Assembly: GCF_003992595.1 (NCBI RefSeq)
Contig: NZ_RZNA01000049.1
Coordinates: 124,001-188,000, forward strand
Reading direction: 5' to 3'
Origin: Flagellimonas oceanensis
GTDB lineage: Bacteria > Bacteroidota > Bacteroidia > Flavobacteriales > Flavobacteriaceae
DNA: 64,000 nucleotides
Within the stretch, counting starts at the first letter, position 1; each line of letters starts with the position of its first letter. Position numbers and translations under genes: made by a program. Under the pieces are notes generated by a model. That model was given only the letters and a program-made list of their open reading frames with translations. It was not told the origin of the DNA and ran no database searches. Positions 41,861 through 52,223 of this stretch are shown here, one piece after another.

Positions 41861-43405
41861 CTAGTAATCTATTAGATTAATAAATTCCTCAATATTAGTA
41901 TACCCATCACCTTCCATATCAGCATTACTATCATCAACATTTGGGTTAAAGCCCCTGGAAACCTCCCATATGTCAGGCATTCCATCTCTATCACTATCTA
42001 AATACGAATCTCCTCCAATAAATGAGGGAACATTAAATTGATTACTTGATAGTTTTTCTTCATAAATTCCAGATTGCACATTATCCAACCATTTAGAATC
42101 CAACTCATCCAAGTTAGATACCACTTCTCCTCCTGCGGTTAGTCTTTTATTACATCCAACATCAGACTTCACGCTATTGAAAGCATCTTCTGGACTTTGA
42201 ATATTAATTGGATACCCCAACATAGGGTGTCTTTCAGATGTAAAGTAATCTTGAAACAATTGGTCACCTGAACTTATATTGCCATTATCTAAGAAAAATT
42301 TCCAACTCAACGAGTTATTAGAATTTAATTCTGCAACAGAATTGGTTAATGGCTCCATCGAACTTGTAGCTATAATCAAATTATCTTGTGTGTATATAGA
42401 TGGAGCAGAACCTGAGTAAGCATACATATTCAATCTAGTGTCTTTGATAGGAGTCCTGCCATAGTCATTGTAATTACCGATATGATTTAAGTTAAAACTT
42501 CCATTGCCTCTTATCAATCTATTAGAAATACTCCAACTTACATTATTTATTACTTCAAAATTTGCATTATCACCAGAAATATTAGGAAATCTATGCTTTA
42601 AATTATAGTACAAGTTATGGTGTATCGAAATATCGCCAACGGTAGAAACACCAGCTAATCCTCCCACAATACTCCCTGTTGAAGCGCTCTCAGCAATGAT
42701 ACAACGTTGAATTGTTAAATTATCGACTAAATCATTTGTTGTTGCATACCAACTGGCACTTTCATCTCCACCAAAAGAAAAGGAACAGTGGTCAAATACT
42801 TGATTTGTAATTCTTTCTTTAGCCACAAAACTGTCATCAGAAGCATTAACCCCCCCCCTGAACCTTATATATCTAACAATGGCATTATTTACATTAATAA
42901 AAGCAACCCTATGCCCATCAATTGTAATTCCACCTGCTGGTGCAGTTTGTCCTGCTATTGTAAAATCTCCTCTTGTAACAGTAAGACTTGAAGTCAAATT
43001 AATTATACCCGAAACATCGAATACTATAATTACCGGACCAGAAACCTGAAAAGCATTACGCAAACTACCTTCACCAGAGTTGTTCAGGTTAGTGACATGA
43101 TAAACAACTCCTCCCCTTCCTCCAGTAGTGGTATAACAGCCTGCTCCTTCACAACTAGGGAAAGCTTTCAACTCACCTTCAACATCTTTTGCATTTATAC
43201 TTTCATCCTCTTGTCCAGGGAAATCATTTTCTTCATTTTGCTCCCCGCTAGATTCCGTCTCTGTTTCTTCTTTTGATTGCTCCAACTCTTCTTGAATATT
43301 TTCATCTAGTGCTTGTGAAAAAATATCTTCATCTTTGGTACAGGAGAAATTTAATGAAATAGTTAGGGAAAAAAATATCAAACAACTTAAATTGAGGTAT
43401 CTCAT
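41861..43405 (-). CDS. Secreted right-handed beta-helix lipoprotein, pectate lyase-like
   Basis: 514 residues from ATG 43405, which begins a lipoprotein signal (MRYLNLSCLIFFSLTISLNF then SCTKD). An acidic Glu/Gln/Asp-rich linker follows. The main body is a parallel beta-helix of the pectate lyase C type (GGRGGVVYHVTNLNNSGEGSLR, FTIAGQTAPAGGITIDG, IVRYIRFRGG). The C-terminus holds EF-hand-like calcium motifs (DSDRDGMPDIWE; NADMEGDGYTNIEEF). It is probably a surface enzyme that cuts uronic-acid polymers, located inside a biosynthesis locus. Catalytic residues were not assigned. Confidence 0.8.
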   Translation of the reverse strand: MRYLNLSCLIFFSLTISLNFSCTKDEDIFSQALDENIQEELEQSKEETETESSGEQNEENDFPGQEDESINAKDVEGELKAFPSCEGAGCYTTTGGRGGVVYHVTNLNNSGEGSLRNAFQVSGPVIIVFDVSGIINLTSSLTVTRGDFTIAGQTAPAGGITIDGHRVAFINVNNAIVRYIRFRGGVNASDDSFVAKERITNQVFDHCSFSFGGDESASWYATTNDLVDNLTIQRCIIAESASTGSIVGGLAGVSTVGDISIHHNLYYNLKHRFPNISGDNANFEVINNVSWSISNRLIRGNGSFNLNHIGNYNDYGRTPIKDTRLNMYAYSGSAPSIYTQDNLIIATSSMEPLTNSVAELNSNNSLSWKFFLDNGNISSGDQLFQDYFTSERHPMLGYPINIQSPEDAFNSVKSDVGCNKRLTAGGEVVSNLDELDSKWLDNVQSGIYEEKLSSNQFNVPSFIGGDSYLDSDRDGMPDIWEVSRGFNPNVDDSNADMEGDGYTNIEEFINLIDY

Positions 43406-43848
43406 GATAATGGGGTGTATTTTTACATTTGACAAAATTAAAACATGTTTTAAAAAATCAGCTGAAAAACAGATTTATTCGATGAATTGCACTTTTTTTT
43501 CAAAACCATGTTATTTATCTGATTTTTAAAATCGTATTTCAACTAAGCTCTTAAGCTTTACATTACGCTATTCATCGTCTATTTGGATTGTTTCACCCAA
43601 AATTTTAACACAAAAAGATTATTTTATCGATGAGCTACACTTTCCATTAGTTTTAGTTTAACAAATTAATAGTGTATATAATTTCAACATGATTTATTTA
43701 TCGTCGAATTATTTAGGGGGTTCCAAACAAATATTCCTTTTCAGATTGGACACCTTTTACCGATTTATATCGTAATTGAACAAAATATAGTCCTATCTAA
43801 AATCAAAACTGATTTGATTTGTTCATCTTTACAAGGAATTAGACATCT
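43406..43848. promoter_or_regulatory. Divergent control region of the polysaccharide locus
   Basis: About 440 AT-rich bp separate the two arms. An imperfect 22-bp direct repeat (17/22) is visible: TTTATTCGATGAATTGCACT (from 43474) and TTTTATCGATGAGCTACACT (from 43622), 148 bp apart. Both share TCGATGA and CACTTT and could be sites for a regulator. No gene or clear -33/-7 pair was recognised. Confidence 0.45.
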
Positions 43849-44874
43849 ATGAAAATATTAGTTACCGGAGCTGCCGGTTTTATAGGATTCCACGTCTCCC
43901 ATAATTTATTAAACCATGGACATGAAGTCATAGGTTTGGACAACATCAACGATTATTATGATAGGGGCTTAAAATATGCCAGGTTAAATATATTGGGAGT
44001 TACACAGTCTAAAGCTTCCATATCGAACGAGCTAACCAAAAGCTCTAAATTTCCCGGTTTCAAGTTTATCCGTACTGATCTATCCGATGGCGATACGATA
44101 TATACTTTGTTCAAAGAAGAACAGTTTGATGTAGTCTGTAATCTTGCAGCGCAAGCAGGAGTTAGATATAGTCTTGAAAACCCATCTGCCTACATCGACA
44201 GCAATATTGTAGGTTTTTTGAATATCCTTGAAGGTTGCAGACAGAATAATGTAAAGCATTTAGTTTATGCTAGCAGCTCCAGCGTTTATGGACTCAATAA
44301 AAAAGTGCCCTTCGAAACAACAGATTCCGTTGACCATCCTATAAGTCTGTATGCCGCTTCCAAAAAGAGCAATGAATTAATGGCACACACTTATAGCCAT
44401 TTATTTGGTTTTAAAACAACAGGTTTACGTTTCTTTACTGTTTATGGCCCTTGGGGAAGGCCCGATATGGCCATGTTCCTTTTCACAAAGGCCATATTGG
44501 AAAAGAAACCCATAAATGTTTTCAACCAAGGCAATATGGAAAGAGATTTTACGTATATAAATGATATCACTGAAGGCGTGGTACGTATAGTGGAGGACAA
44601 TTTTACCGAAAAATATAATTCGGAAGAACTGTATCACCTTTACAATATCGGCAACAATAAATCTGTAAAACTCATGGATTTTATCGAGGCCATTGAAAAT
44701 AAATTGGGAACGACAGCACAAAAAAATATGATGGACATGCAACCAGGCGATGTTGAAAGAACTTGGGCCAATGTTGTCCCCCTAATAAGTGATTATGATT
44801 ATACTCCCAACACACCGATTCAAGAAGGCGTGGATTCCTTTATTGATTGGTACAGGAAATTTTATAATGTTTGA
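43849..44874 (+). CDS. NAD-dependent epimerase, UDP-glucuronate 4-epimerase type (CapI-like)
   Basis: 341 residues, extended SDR. NAD motif TGAAGFIGFH at the start, LDNINDYYDRGLKYARL (typical of UDP-glucuronate epimerases), the YAASKKS active site and the YGPWGRPDMAMFLFTKAIL block. It converts UDP-glucuronate to UDP-galacturonate. This fits the UDP-glucose dehydrogenase gene two places downstream. It opens the rightward arm, 112 bp before the next epimerase. Confidence 0.9.
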   Translation: MKILVTGAAGFIGFHVSHNLLNHGHEVIGLDNINDYYDRGLKYARLNILGVTQSKASISNELTKSSKFPGFKFIRTDLSDGDTIYTLFKEEQFDVVCNLAAQAGVRYSLENPSAYIDSNIVGFLNILEGCRQNNVKHLVYASSSSVYGLNKKVPFETTDSVDHPISLYAASKKSNELMAHTYSHLFGFKTTGLRFFTVYGPWGRPDMAMFLFTKAILEKKPINVFNQGNMERDFTYINDITEGVVRIVEDNFTEKYNSEELYHLYNIGNNKSVKLMDFIEAIENKLGTTAQKNMMDMQPGDVERTWANVVPLISDYDYTPNTPIQEGVDSFIDWYRKFYNV

Positions 44875-44986
44875 TACCGAAGAATAATTAATTGTCATCA
44901 GTACTTTATCGGATATTCTTGAAAGTTGTATAATTTTTAACTTTTATTGAAATTCTTTTCCAACCTTTATACCCCAAAACCTAACT

Positions 44987-45985
44987 ATGAAATTAAACGA
45001 CCTATCCTTCAATCCTAAATTCCACGTATTGGTAACAGGTGGAGCTGGATTTATCGGTTCCAATCTATGCGATTGGTTGGTTAAAAATGGTAACACCGTA
45101 ACTTGTCTAGATAATCTCGCAACAGGTAAAAAATCGAATATCGAACATCTTTTGAACTCAGATAACTTTACCTTCGTCGAGGGAGATATCAGAGATTTGA
45201 AAACATGTCATAAAGCGGTAGAGAATGCGGATTTTGTGTTACACCAAGCTGCTTTGGGCTCTGTGCCAAGATCATTGAACGACCCCATTACCAGTAACGA
45301 AGTTAATATTAGCGGCTTTTTAAACATGTTGGTGGCATCACGAGATGCCGGGGTAAAACGCTTTGTGTATGCAGCAAGCTCATCAACCTATGGTGACTCA
45401 AAAAAACTTCCAAAAGTAGAGGATGAAATCGGGAAGCCATTATCTCCTTATGCAATAACAAAATATGTCAACGAGCTTTATGCCGAAATATTTTCAAAAG
45501 CATATAATCTGGAAACCATTGGCCTGAGGTATTTTAATGTTTTTGGACGTAGGCAGGACCCTAATGGAGCATATGCCGCGGTAATACCAAAATTTGTAAT
45601 GCAATTAATCAACCATGAATCACCAGTAATCAACGGAGACGGCACATATTCCAGGGACTTTACCTACATAGACAACGTGGTACAAATGAACATTCTCGCT
45701 ATTAAAAGCAACAATAAAAAAGCCGTAAACAAAGTTTATAATGTGGCATTTGGAGAACGGACAACTTTAAACGAGTTAGTTGCATCATTAAAAAAACACT
45801 TAAGCGAATACGATTCCAAAATAGCGGATATCGGTATCAACTATGGCCCGGTCAGGTCAGGGGATGTTCCCCACTCACTGGCTTCCATAGAGCGAGCAAA
45901 AAACTTATTGGACTATCAACCCCAATTCAGTATAGACCAAGGGCTAAAAAATGCCATAGCATGGTATTACCATAATCTAAAATAA
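44987..45985 (+). CDS. UDP-N-acetylglucosamine 4-epimerase type SDR (WbpP/TviC-like)
   Basis: 332 residues, extended SDR. TGGAGFIGSNLCDWLV, LDNLATGKKSNIEHL, the VPRSLNDPITSNEVN and YAITKYVNEL motifs, and FNVFGRRQDPNGAYAAVIP together match the WbpP/TviC branch. It interconverts UDP-GlcNAc or its acid and the galacto forms. The UDP-HexNAc dehydrogenase two genes downstream fits formation of UDP-GalNAcA. Confidence 0.88.
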   Translation: MKLNDLSFNPKFHVLVTGGAGFIGSNLCDWLVKNGNTVTCLDNLATGKKSNIEHLLNSDNFTFVEGDIRDLKTCHKAVENADFVLHQAALGSVPRSLNDPITSNEVNISGFLNMLVASRDAGVKRFVYAASSSTYGDSKKLPKVEDEIGKPLSPYAITKYVNELYAEIFSKAYNLETIGLRYFNVFGRRQDPNGAYAAVIPKFVMQLINHESPVINGDGTYSRDFTYIDNVVQMNILAIKSNNKKAVNKVYNVAFGERTTLNELVASLKKHLSEYDSKIADIGINYGPVRSGDVPHSLASIERAKNLLDYQPQFSIDQGLKNAIAWYYHNLK

Positions 45986-46011
45986 AATCTGATAAACAAA
46001 AAAACAATCTA

Positions 46012-47370
46012 ATGAAATTAACCGTAATTGGAACAGGGTATGTCGGTTTGGTTAGTGGAACCTGCTTTGCCGAAATGGGTAATACCGTAACCTGTATTGA
46101 TGTTGATGCAAACAAAATAGACAACCTTGAAAAAGGTATCATTCCTATCTATGAACCCGGACTGGAAGCAATGGTTCGGCGAAACATAGAGAACAAAACA
46201 CTTTTGTTCAGTACTGATATCAGCAAAAATCTGGAAAATTGTGATGTTGCATTTATAGCTGTAGGAACACCCATGGGGGAAGATGGCTCCGCTGACCTTA
46301 AATACGTACTTCAAGTTGCCGCTGACATTGGGAAATATATGACCACTCCTTTGGTCGTTGTAGATAAATCAACCGTGCCCGTTGGAACCGCCGATAAGGT
46401 AAGGGCAACTATTAGCGATGCGTTGAAAAAAAGAAATTCCGACATAGAATTTCACGTAGTTTCAAATCCTGAATTTCTTAAAGAAGGGGACGCTATCAAC
46501 GATTTCATGAAGCCCGACCGTGTAGTTATCGGTTCGGATGACGAAAATGCGACAGCCATAATGCGTTCACTATATTCTCCATTTTTCAGAAGCAGTATGG
46601 ATCGCTTAATCACCATGGATGTACGATCAGCGGAAATGACAAAGTACGTAGCAAACGCCATGTTAGCCACAAAAATTTCTTTCATGAACGAAGTGGCAAA
46701 TATATGTGAATTGGTCGATGCAGATGTAAACAAAGTAAGAATAGGTATAGGTTCCGACAGCCGAATAGGATATAGTTTTATTTACCCAGGCAGTGGGTAC
46801 GGTGGTTCTTGTTTTCCAAAAGATGTCAAGGCACTCAAAAAAACAGCTGAAGAACATGGCTATTCTCCTAGGCTTATCAAGGCCGTTGAAGACGTCAATG
46901 ACCAACAAAAATTTGTGATTGCCAAAAAAATAATTGCGAAGCATGGTGAGGACCTAAGTGGTAAAACATTTGCTGTTTGGGGACTAGCATTTAAACCCGG
47001 TACAGACGATATGCGCGAAGCCCCAGCAATTTACATAATAAAAGAATTGGTGAAAAGGGGAGCAATCGTGAATGCCTATGACCCGAAGGCTATTGACGAG
47101 GCACAACACTTCTACTTAAAGGATACTCCAAATGTAAATTACTTTCAAGCCAAGTATGCTACATTGGAGAATGCAGATGCCATGATCTTACTTACGGAAT
47201 GGAAAGAGTTTCGTGCTCCAGATTTTGGTGAATTGAAAAAACAATTGAAAAATCCCGTGATTTTTGATGGTAGAAATCAATACAACGACGAAAAATTAAA
47301 ATCGATGGGATTTGAATATCATCAAATTGGAAAAAAAACCAATAATCAAAGCCAAAATGAAATCCAATAA
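46012..47370 (+). CDS. ugd: UDP-glucose 6-dehydrogenase
   Basis: 452 residues. NAD motif [10 protein letters not shown] near residue 7, [24 protein letters not shown], and the catalytic C267 in [12 protein letters not shown]. It oxidises UDP-glucose to UDP-glucuronate, the substrate of the CapI-like epimerase. The C-terminal tail overlaps the next gene by 14 bp, so coupling is tight. Confidence 0.95.
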   Translation: MKLTVIGTGYVGLVSGTCFAEMGNTVTCIDVDANKIDNLEKGIIPIYEPGLEAMVRRNIENKTLLFSTDISKNLENCDVAFIAVGTPMGEDGSADLKYVLQVAADIGKYMTTPLVVVDKSTVPVGTADKVRATISDALKKRNSDIEFHVVSNPEFLKEGDAINDFMKPDRVVIGSDDENATAIMRSLYSPFFRSSMDRLITMDVRSAEMTKYVANAMLATKISFMNEVANICELVDADVNKVRIGIGSDSRIGYSFIYPGSGYGGSCFPKDVKALKKTAEEHGYSPRLIKAVEDVNDQQKFVIAKKIIAKHGEDLSGKTFAVWGLAFKPGTDDMREAPAIYIIKELVKRGAIVNAYDPKAIDEAQHFYLKDTPNVNYFQAKYATLENADAMILLTEWKEFRAPDFGELKKQLKNPVIFDGRNQYNDEKLKSMGFEYHQIGKKTNNQSQNEIQ

Positions 47371-48643
47371 AAAAATTGCAATAGTAGGCCTTGGTTACGT
47401 TGGCCTACCCCTGGCCCGGTTGTTCGCTACTAAATATCCGGTGGTTGGCTTCGACATTAATCAGGGAAGAGTATTAGAACTTAATACAGGTACAGACAGC
47501 ACATTGGAAGTTGAAGACCATATTCTACAAAATGTGCTTGTCGATAGCCCATACATGGAAAAGGGGCTGTATTGCTCATATAAAAACGAGGATATTGCCG
47601 ATTGCAATTATTATGTGGTTACTGTGCCCACTCCGGTAGACAGTACCAATCGGCCTATATTGACCCCTCTTTACAAAGCCAGCGAGACAGTTGGCCAAGT
47701 CTTAAAAAAAGGAGATATAGTTATTTATGAGTCAACCGTATATCCAGGTGTAACCGAAGATGAGTGTGTACCCATATTAGAAAGGGTCAGCGGACTTACA
47801 TTTAACAAAGACTTTTATGTAGGCTATTCTCCTGAACGGATAAACCCGGGGGACAAAGAACACACTGTGGATAAAATTCTGAAGGTTACTTCTGGATCAA
47901 CACCGGAAATCGGTAAAAATATAGATGATTTATACGCCTCCGTGATTACTGCAGGCACTCATTTAGCGCCAACCATTAAAGTTGCTGAAGCTGCCAAGGT
48001 CATTGAGAACTCACAAAGGGATATCAATATTGCCTTTGTAAACGAACTGGCTAAGATTTTCAATCTTATGGGCATAGATACCCACGATGTGTTGAATGCT
48101 GCCGGAACTAAATGGAACTTTTTACCATTTAAACCCGGATTGGTCGGTGGACACTGCATTGGCGTGGACCCATTTTACCTTGCTCAAAAAGCTCAAGAGT
48201 ATGGCTACCACCCTGAAATCATATTGGCAGGGAGGAGAATGAATGATGGAATGGGTAAATATATCGCAACCGAAGTTGTGAAATTAATGGTACAGCATGA
48301 CATCAAAGTAAAGGGTGCTAACATCCTTGTTCTCGGTATCACGTTCAAAGAAAATTGTCCAGATGTAAGAAATACAAAAGCTGTGGACGTTGTTAGAAAT
48401 TTAAACGAATATGGTGCTATTATTGATATATATGATCCCTGGGCGTTTCCAAAAGAAGTAGAACACGAATATGGTCTTATCTCTACAAAAGAATTACCTA
48501 ATCAAAAATATGATGCAATCGTTTTGACTGTTGCCCACAAGGAATTCCTTGACTTAAAATTGGAAAATTTTAAAAAAGAAAATGGGGTCTTTTACGATGT
48601 AAAAAGTGTATATAATTCTAAACTGGTAAATGGGCGTTTGTAA
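47357..48643 (+). CDS. UDP-N-acetyl-hexosamine 6-dehydrogenase (TviB/WbpO-like)
   Basis: 428 residues from ATG 47357 ([20 protein letters not shown]), preferred over the upstream ATG 47312. Catalytic C267 is in [16 protein letters not shown], a motif of the UDP-GlcNAc/GalNAc dehydrogenase branch rather than of UDP-glucose dehydrogenase. RRMNDGM and [12 protein letters not shown] are also typical. It supplies UDP-HexNAcA (probably UDP-GalNAcA with the WbpP-like epimerase). The stop overlaps the next gene by 14 bp. Confidence 0.92.
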   Translation: MKSNKKIAIVGLGYVGLPLARLFATKYPVVGFDINQGRVLELNTGTDSTLEVEDHILQNVLVDSPYMEKGLYCSYKNEDIADCNYYVVTVPTPVDSTNRPILTPLYKASETVGQVLKKGDIVIYESTVYPGVTEDECVPILERVSGLTFNKDFYVGYSPERINPGDKEHTVDKILKVTSGSTPEIGKNIDDLYASVITAGTHLAPTIKVAEAAKVIENSQRDINIAFVNELAKIFNLMGIDTHDVLNAAGTKWNFLPFKPGLVGGHCIGVDPFYLAQKAQEYGYHPEIILAGRRMNDGMGKYIATEVVKLMVQHDIKVKGANILVLGITFKENCPDVRNTKAVDVVRNLNEYGAIIDIYDPWAFPKEVEHEYGLISTKELPNQKYDAIVLTVAHKEFLDLKLENFKKENGVFYDVKSVYNSKLVNGRL

Positions 48644-49640
48644 TATAAATAATCACACTCCTCTTGTTAGTATAATTGTGCCTGTTTATAATGTTTCACA
48701 ATACCTGAACAGGTGCATTGAGAGTTTAAAAGCCCAAAGTCATCAAAACTTAGAAATCATACTTATCAATGATGGTTCAAAAGATAACAGTGGTAAAATA
48801 TGTGATAATGCAGTACAACTGGACTCCAGAATAAAGGTAATCCATCAAGCAAATGGAGGGTCAAGTATTGCCAGAAATAATGGTATCCGCAATTCTACTG
48901 GAGAATATATTGCATTTGTTGACAGCGATGACTTGGTAGAAAAAAATTACATTAAAGACCTATTGGATTTTGCGTTGGAAAACAATTTAAAAATTGTTGA
49001 ATGTAATTCCATTAGGACAACCCAATTGGACAAAGTGGATACCTGCTTTGATTTTTCTAAAAGAATTGAGGATAGGGAAGTTGCAATGGAACGTATTATT
49101 GGAGAACGGCTATTTGCGGTTTGGAGAAGAATTTATCATCGAAGTTTGATTGAAGACCGATTTTTTATTCCATATAAAATTCATCAGGATGTGTTCTATA
49201 CCATAGACACTATAAATATGGTGGAAAGGATAGGGTATTTAGACTCTCCCCTATATATCTATAATATGGGAAATAACGACAGTATTATAAGAGGAAAATA
49301 CACCCAAAATAAACTCAACGCAAGAGATGCTGCTATGTATGTAATCGAAAAAACAAGGCATAGTAATGAAACCATTAGAAAAAATTCAAAAAAGTATTTG
49401 GTCCAATTTTTAACCTTCCACTACAATAATCTTTTTTTGAACAAAGAATTGGACAAAGATGGCAACATTCGTAGAGAAATAAGGGAGACAATTCGCACGG
49501 AGGCCCCCAAAATATCAATGTATGGGACTCTGATTGAAGTTTTGCCATTTTGGTGTTACTCCTTGTTCCTTCATTTGAATATATTTCGAATAGAAGCACA
49601 GATAAAATTGATTAAACTCGTAAGGAATGTCCAGGGTTAA
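48630..49640 (+). CDS. GT2 family glycosyltransferase
   Basis: 336 residues. The GT-A fold starts at [20 protein letters not shown]. Nucleotide-sugar motifs [10 protein letters not shown] and [13 protein letters not shown] (the DxD) follow. C-terminal hydrophobic segment present (about 305-325). It probably adds one sugar of the repeat unit on the cytoplasmic face. It overlaps both neighbours by 14 bp. Donor and acceptor are unknown. Confidence 0.92.
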   Translation: MGVCNINNHTPLVSIIVPVYNVSQYLNRCIESLKAQSHQNLEIILINDGSKDNSGKICDNAVQLDSRIKVIHQANGGSSIARNNGIRNSTGEYIAFVDSDDLVEKNYIKDLLDFALENNLKIVECNSIRTTQLDKVDTCFDFSKRIEDREVAMERIIGERLFAVWRRIYHRSLIEDRFFIPYKIHQDVFYTIDTINMVERIGYLDSPLYIYNMGNNDSIIRGKYTQNKLNARDAAMYVIEKTRHSNETIRKNSKKYLVQFLTFHYNNLFLNKELDKDGNIRREIRETIRTEAPKISMYGTLIEVLPFWCYSLFLHLNIFRIEAQIKLIKLVRNVQG

Positions 49641-51153
49641 AAATGCCATTAAGAATATTAAGTTCAGTATGTTCTTCTACATACTGTTCTTATTTGTGCA
49701 ATTTTTTTCACGCAAAATATTTTTAGATGGACTGGGAGATGAATTTATTGGCTTGACAGGAACGCTTCAAAGCTTTCTAAAGTTTTTAAATCTTGCTGAG
49801 CTTGGTATTGGAGCTGCAGTTGGATATACGCTGTACAAACCATTGTTTGATGATGATAGAAAATCTATAAACCAGCTCATCACATTATTTGGCTTTTTAT
49901 ACCAAAAGATTGGTTTTATCATTCTTGGAGCAGGTGTGGTCCTTTCTCTATTTTTTCCCTTGATCTTTGACGACCTTTCCGTTGGTTTGTGGATACCTTA
50001 TTACGCATTTTATACTTTTTTGGCCGGATTGCTCTTGAACTTCTTCTTCAATTATCATCTTTTTTTATTGGAAGCCGACCAAAAAAACTACATAATAACT
50101 TCCTATGCCCAGTCTATAAACCTAATAAAAATAATACTTCAGGCAGTAACGGTTTTATATTTCAAAAACATCTTTTTATGGATTACACTCGAATTATTGT
50201 ATCATATTTCATTTAGTTTTTTCTTAAGAAAAAGGGTGTTCAAGGAATATCCATGGTTAGAAAGCAGCACCCATTCTGGAAAATCATTATTGAAAGTATA
50301 CCCTGAACTCATCAAAAAAGTAAAGCAAATCTCTATACATAAGCTTGGAGGCTTTGTGACTAATGGTACTGATCAAATTTTAATCTTCTCATTCATAAGC
50401 GTTGAAATGGTGGCTTTTTATGGCAATTATCAACTGATTTTCAGCAGGCTACTGCAATTAGTAAATACCACCTTTGCCGGTACAGCAGCTGGAATCGGTA
50501 ACCTTGTTGCAGAAAACGACAAGACCAACATAAAAAAGGTGTTTTGGGAAATGATGTCACTACGCTTTTTTATTGCGGGCACCCTATTCATGATTCTTTT
50601 TTATCTAGTTGAACCATTTATTGTCTTTTGGCTAGGAGAAAAGTATGTGTTAAAGCCAATGGTCCTAACAATTTTTTTGACCAACATGTTCATATCACAA
50701 ATACGTGTTCCCGTCGATCATTTTAAAGACGCCTATGGGCTTTTTCAGGATATAGGAGCACCCATAGTTCAAAGCATTATTAACTTGACCTCTTCCATAA
50801 TTTTGTTACACTATTTTGAATTAGCGGGGGTATTAATGGGTACTTTAATAGCTTTTTCCTTAGTAATTATGATTTGGCGTCCATATTATTTGTACAAACA
50901 TGGTTTCAAAGAAAGTGTTTGGAATTATTGGATAGGGTTTTTCAGATTAACCATATCATTTATTATTTCATTATTTATTTCCAGATATTTAATATCCAAT
51001 TACATTATATTACAATCCTCAACTCTTTTTGAATTAATGATTTATGGAATTAAATCATTTTTTACTGTTTTCCTAATCTATTTTCCCTGTATTTATCTAT
51101 TAAACAAAGGGTTCAGAAATGTGATGGTAAGATTAAAAAAACTATTTAAATGA
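49627..51153 (+). CDS. wzx: Wzx-type polysaccharide flippase
   Basis: 508 residues with about 12-14 membrane helices, MATE/MVF-like. Recognisable blocks are DGLGDEFIGLTGTLQSFLKFLNLAELGIG and the later QIRVPVDHFKDAYGLFQDIGAPIVQ. It flips the lipid-linked repeat unit to the periplasm. The next gene starts 4 bp inside its stop (ATGA). Confidence 0.88.
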   Translation: MSRVKNAIKNIKFSMFFYILFLFVQFFSRKIFLDGLGDEFIGLTGTLQSFLKFLNLAELGIGAAVGYTLYKPLFDDDRKSINQLITLFGFLYQKIGFIILGAGVVLSLFFPLIFDDLSVGLWIPYYAFYTFLAGLLLNFFFNYHLFLLEADQKNYIITSYAQSINLIKIILQAVTVLYFKNIFLWITLELLYHISFSFFLRKRVFKEYPWLESSTHSGKSLLKVYPELIKKVKQISIHKLGGFVTNGTDQILIFSFISVEMVAFYGNYQLIFSRLLQLVNTTFAGTAAGIGNLVAENDKTNIKKVFWEMMSLRFFIAGTLFMILFYLVEPFIVFWLGEKYVLKPMVLTIFLTNMFISQIRVPVDHFKDAYGLFQDIGAPIVQSIINLTSSIILLHYFELAGVLMGTLIAFSLVIMIWRPYYLYKHGFKESVWNYWIGFFRLTISFIISLFISRYLISNYIILQSSTLFELMIYGIKSFFTVFLIYFPCIYLLNKGFRNVMVRLKKLFK

Positions 51154-52223
51154 AAATTCATTTTATTATTTCTTCACTTAGAGGTGGTGGTGCGGAAAGA
51201 GTCTCTGCACTTCTAGCAAATGATTTTATCAAAAAAAATATATCCGTTACGTTTATCACGTTTAATCAAGGGGACCAATATGAATTAAACAATAAAATCA
51301 AAAGAGTAAAGCTTCATCATGGAAATATTCCCAATCATACAGTCAGAAGCTTATTTAATCTTTTAAGCTTCTATCGAAAAAAGGAAAATAGACCGGATTT
51401 AATCCTTTCATTCATAACTCTTACCAACTTGATATCCATCTTAACCGCCAAATTATATCGGATAAAAATAATAGGTTGTGAGCACAATAGTCATTTAAGG
51501 AATACCTTTCAAACTGACAAATTCACAAAAAAATATATTTATAGGTCTGCTGACGCTATTACTGTATTAACCAATTTTGATGTCCCTTATTATCGGAAAT
51601 ATAATGCAAATGTTGTGGTTATGCCAAATCCTGCAACCTTTAAAGGTTTACAAAAAAACACTCATGCTAGGGACAAAGTCATTTTAGCAGTAGGCTCTTT
51701 AAACAGGTATAAGACCAAAGGGTTTGATCAAATGATGTATATAGTAAAACCTATATTTCAAAAATTTCCAGAATGGAAACTTAAAATACTTGGCAAGGGA
51801 GATGAAGAAATGAAAACTTTAAAAACAATTGCAAATGAATTAAATATTTCCAATCATGTTGAGTTTATGGGATTTAGGAAGGATGTCAATAAAATCATGC
51901 AAAGTTCAGATATATTTATTCTCCCATCAAGGTACGAAGGATTACCAATGGTACTTGTAGAAGCAATGTCTCAGGGAATGGCTTGTATTGCTTTTGATTG
52001 TGTTACCGGCCCTGGAGATATTATACATGATCAAGTAGATGGCATTTTAGTTGAAGACCAAAATCAAGAGAAAATGACTTCGGAAATTCAAATGCTTATC
52101 TCTGACCCTGATCTAAGGAAAAAATTGGCTAATAATGCTATCAAAAATGTTGAACGCTTTCATATAGATAAAATAACTGAGCGATGGTTTGAATTATTTC
52201 ATGAGATTATTCAGCGAGCATGA
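51150..52223 (+). CDS. GT4 family glycosyltransferase
   Basis: 357 residues, GT-B fold. The N-terminal motif SSLRGGGAERVSALLANDF and the C-terminal donor-site EGLPMVLVEAMSQGMACIAFD are typical of GT4. It overlaps wzx and wzy by 4 bp each. One of four GT4 enzymes here; donor unknown. Confidence 0.92.
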   Translation: MKIHFIISSLRGGGAERVSALLANDFIKKNISVTFITFNQGDQYELNNKIKRVKLHHGNIPNHTVRSLFNLLSFYRKKENRPDLILSFITLTNLISILTAKLYRIKIIGCEHNSHLRNTFQTDKFTKKYIYRSADAITVLTNFDVPYYRKYNANVVVMPNPATFKGLQKNTHARDKVILAVGSLNRYKTKGFDQMMYIVKPIFQKFPEWKLKILGKGDEEMKTLKTIANELNISNHVEFMGFRKDVNKIMQSSDIFILPSRYEGLPMVLVEAMSQGMACIAFDCVTGPGDIIHDQVDGILVEDQNQEKMTSEIQMLISDPDLRKKLANNAIKNVERFHIDKITERWFELFHEIIQRA

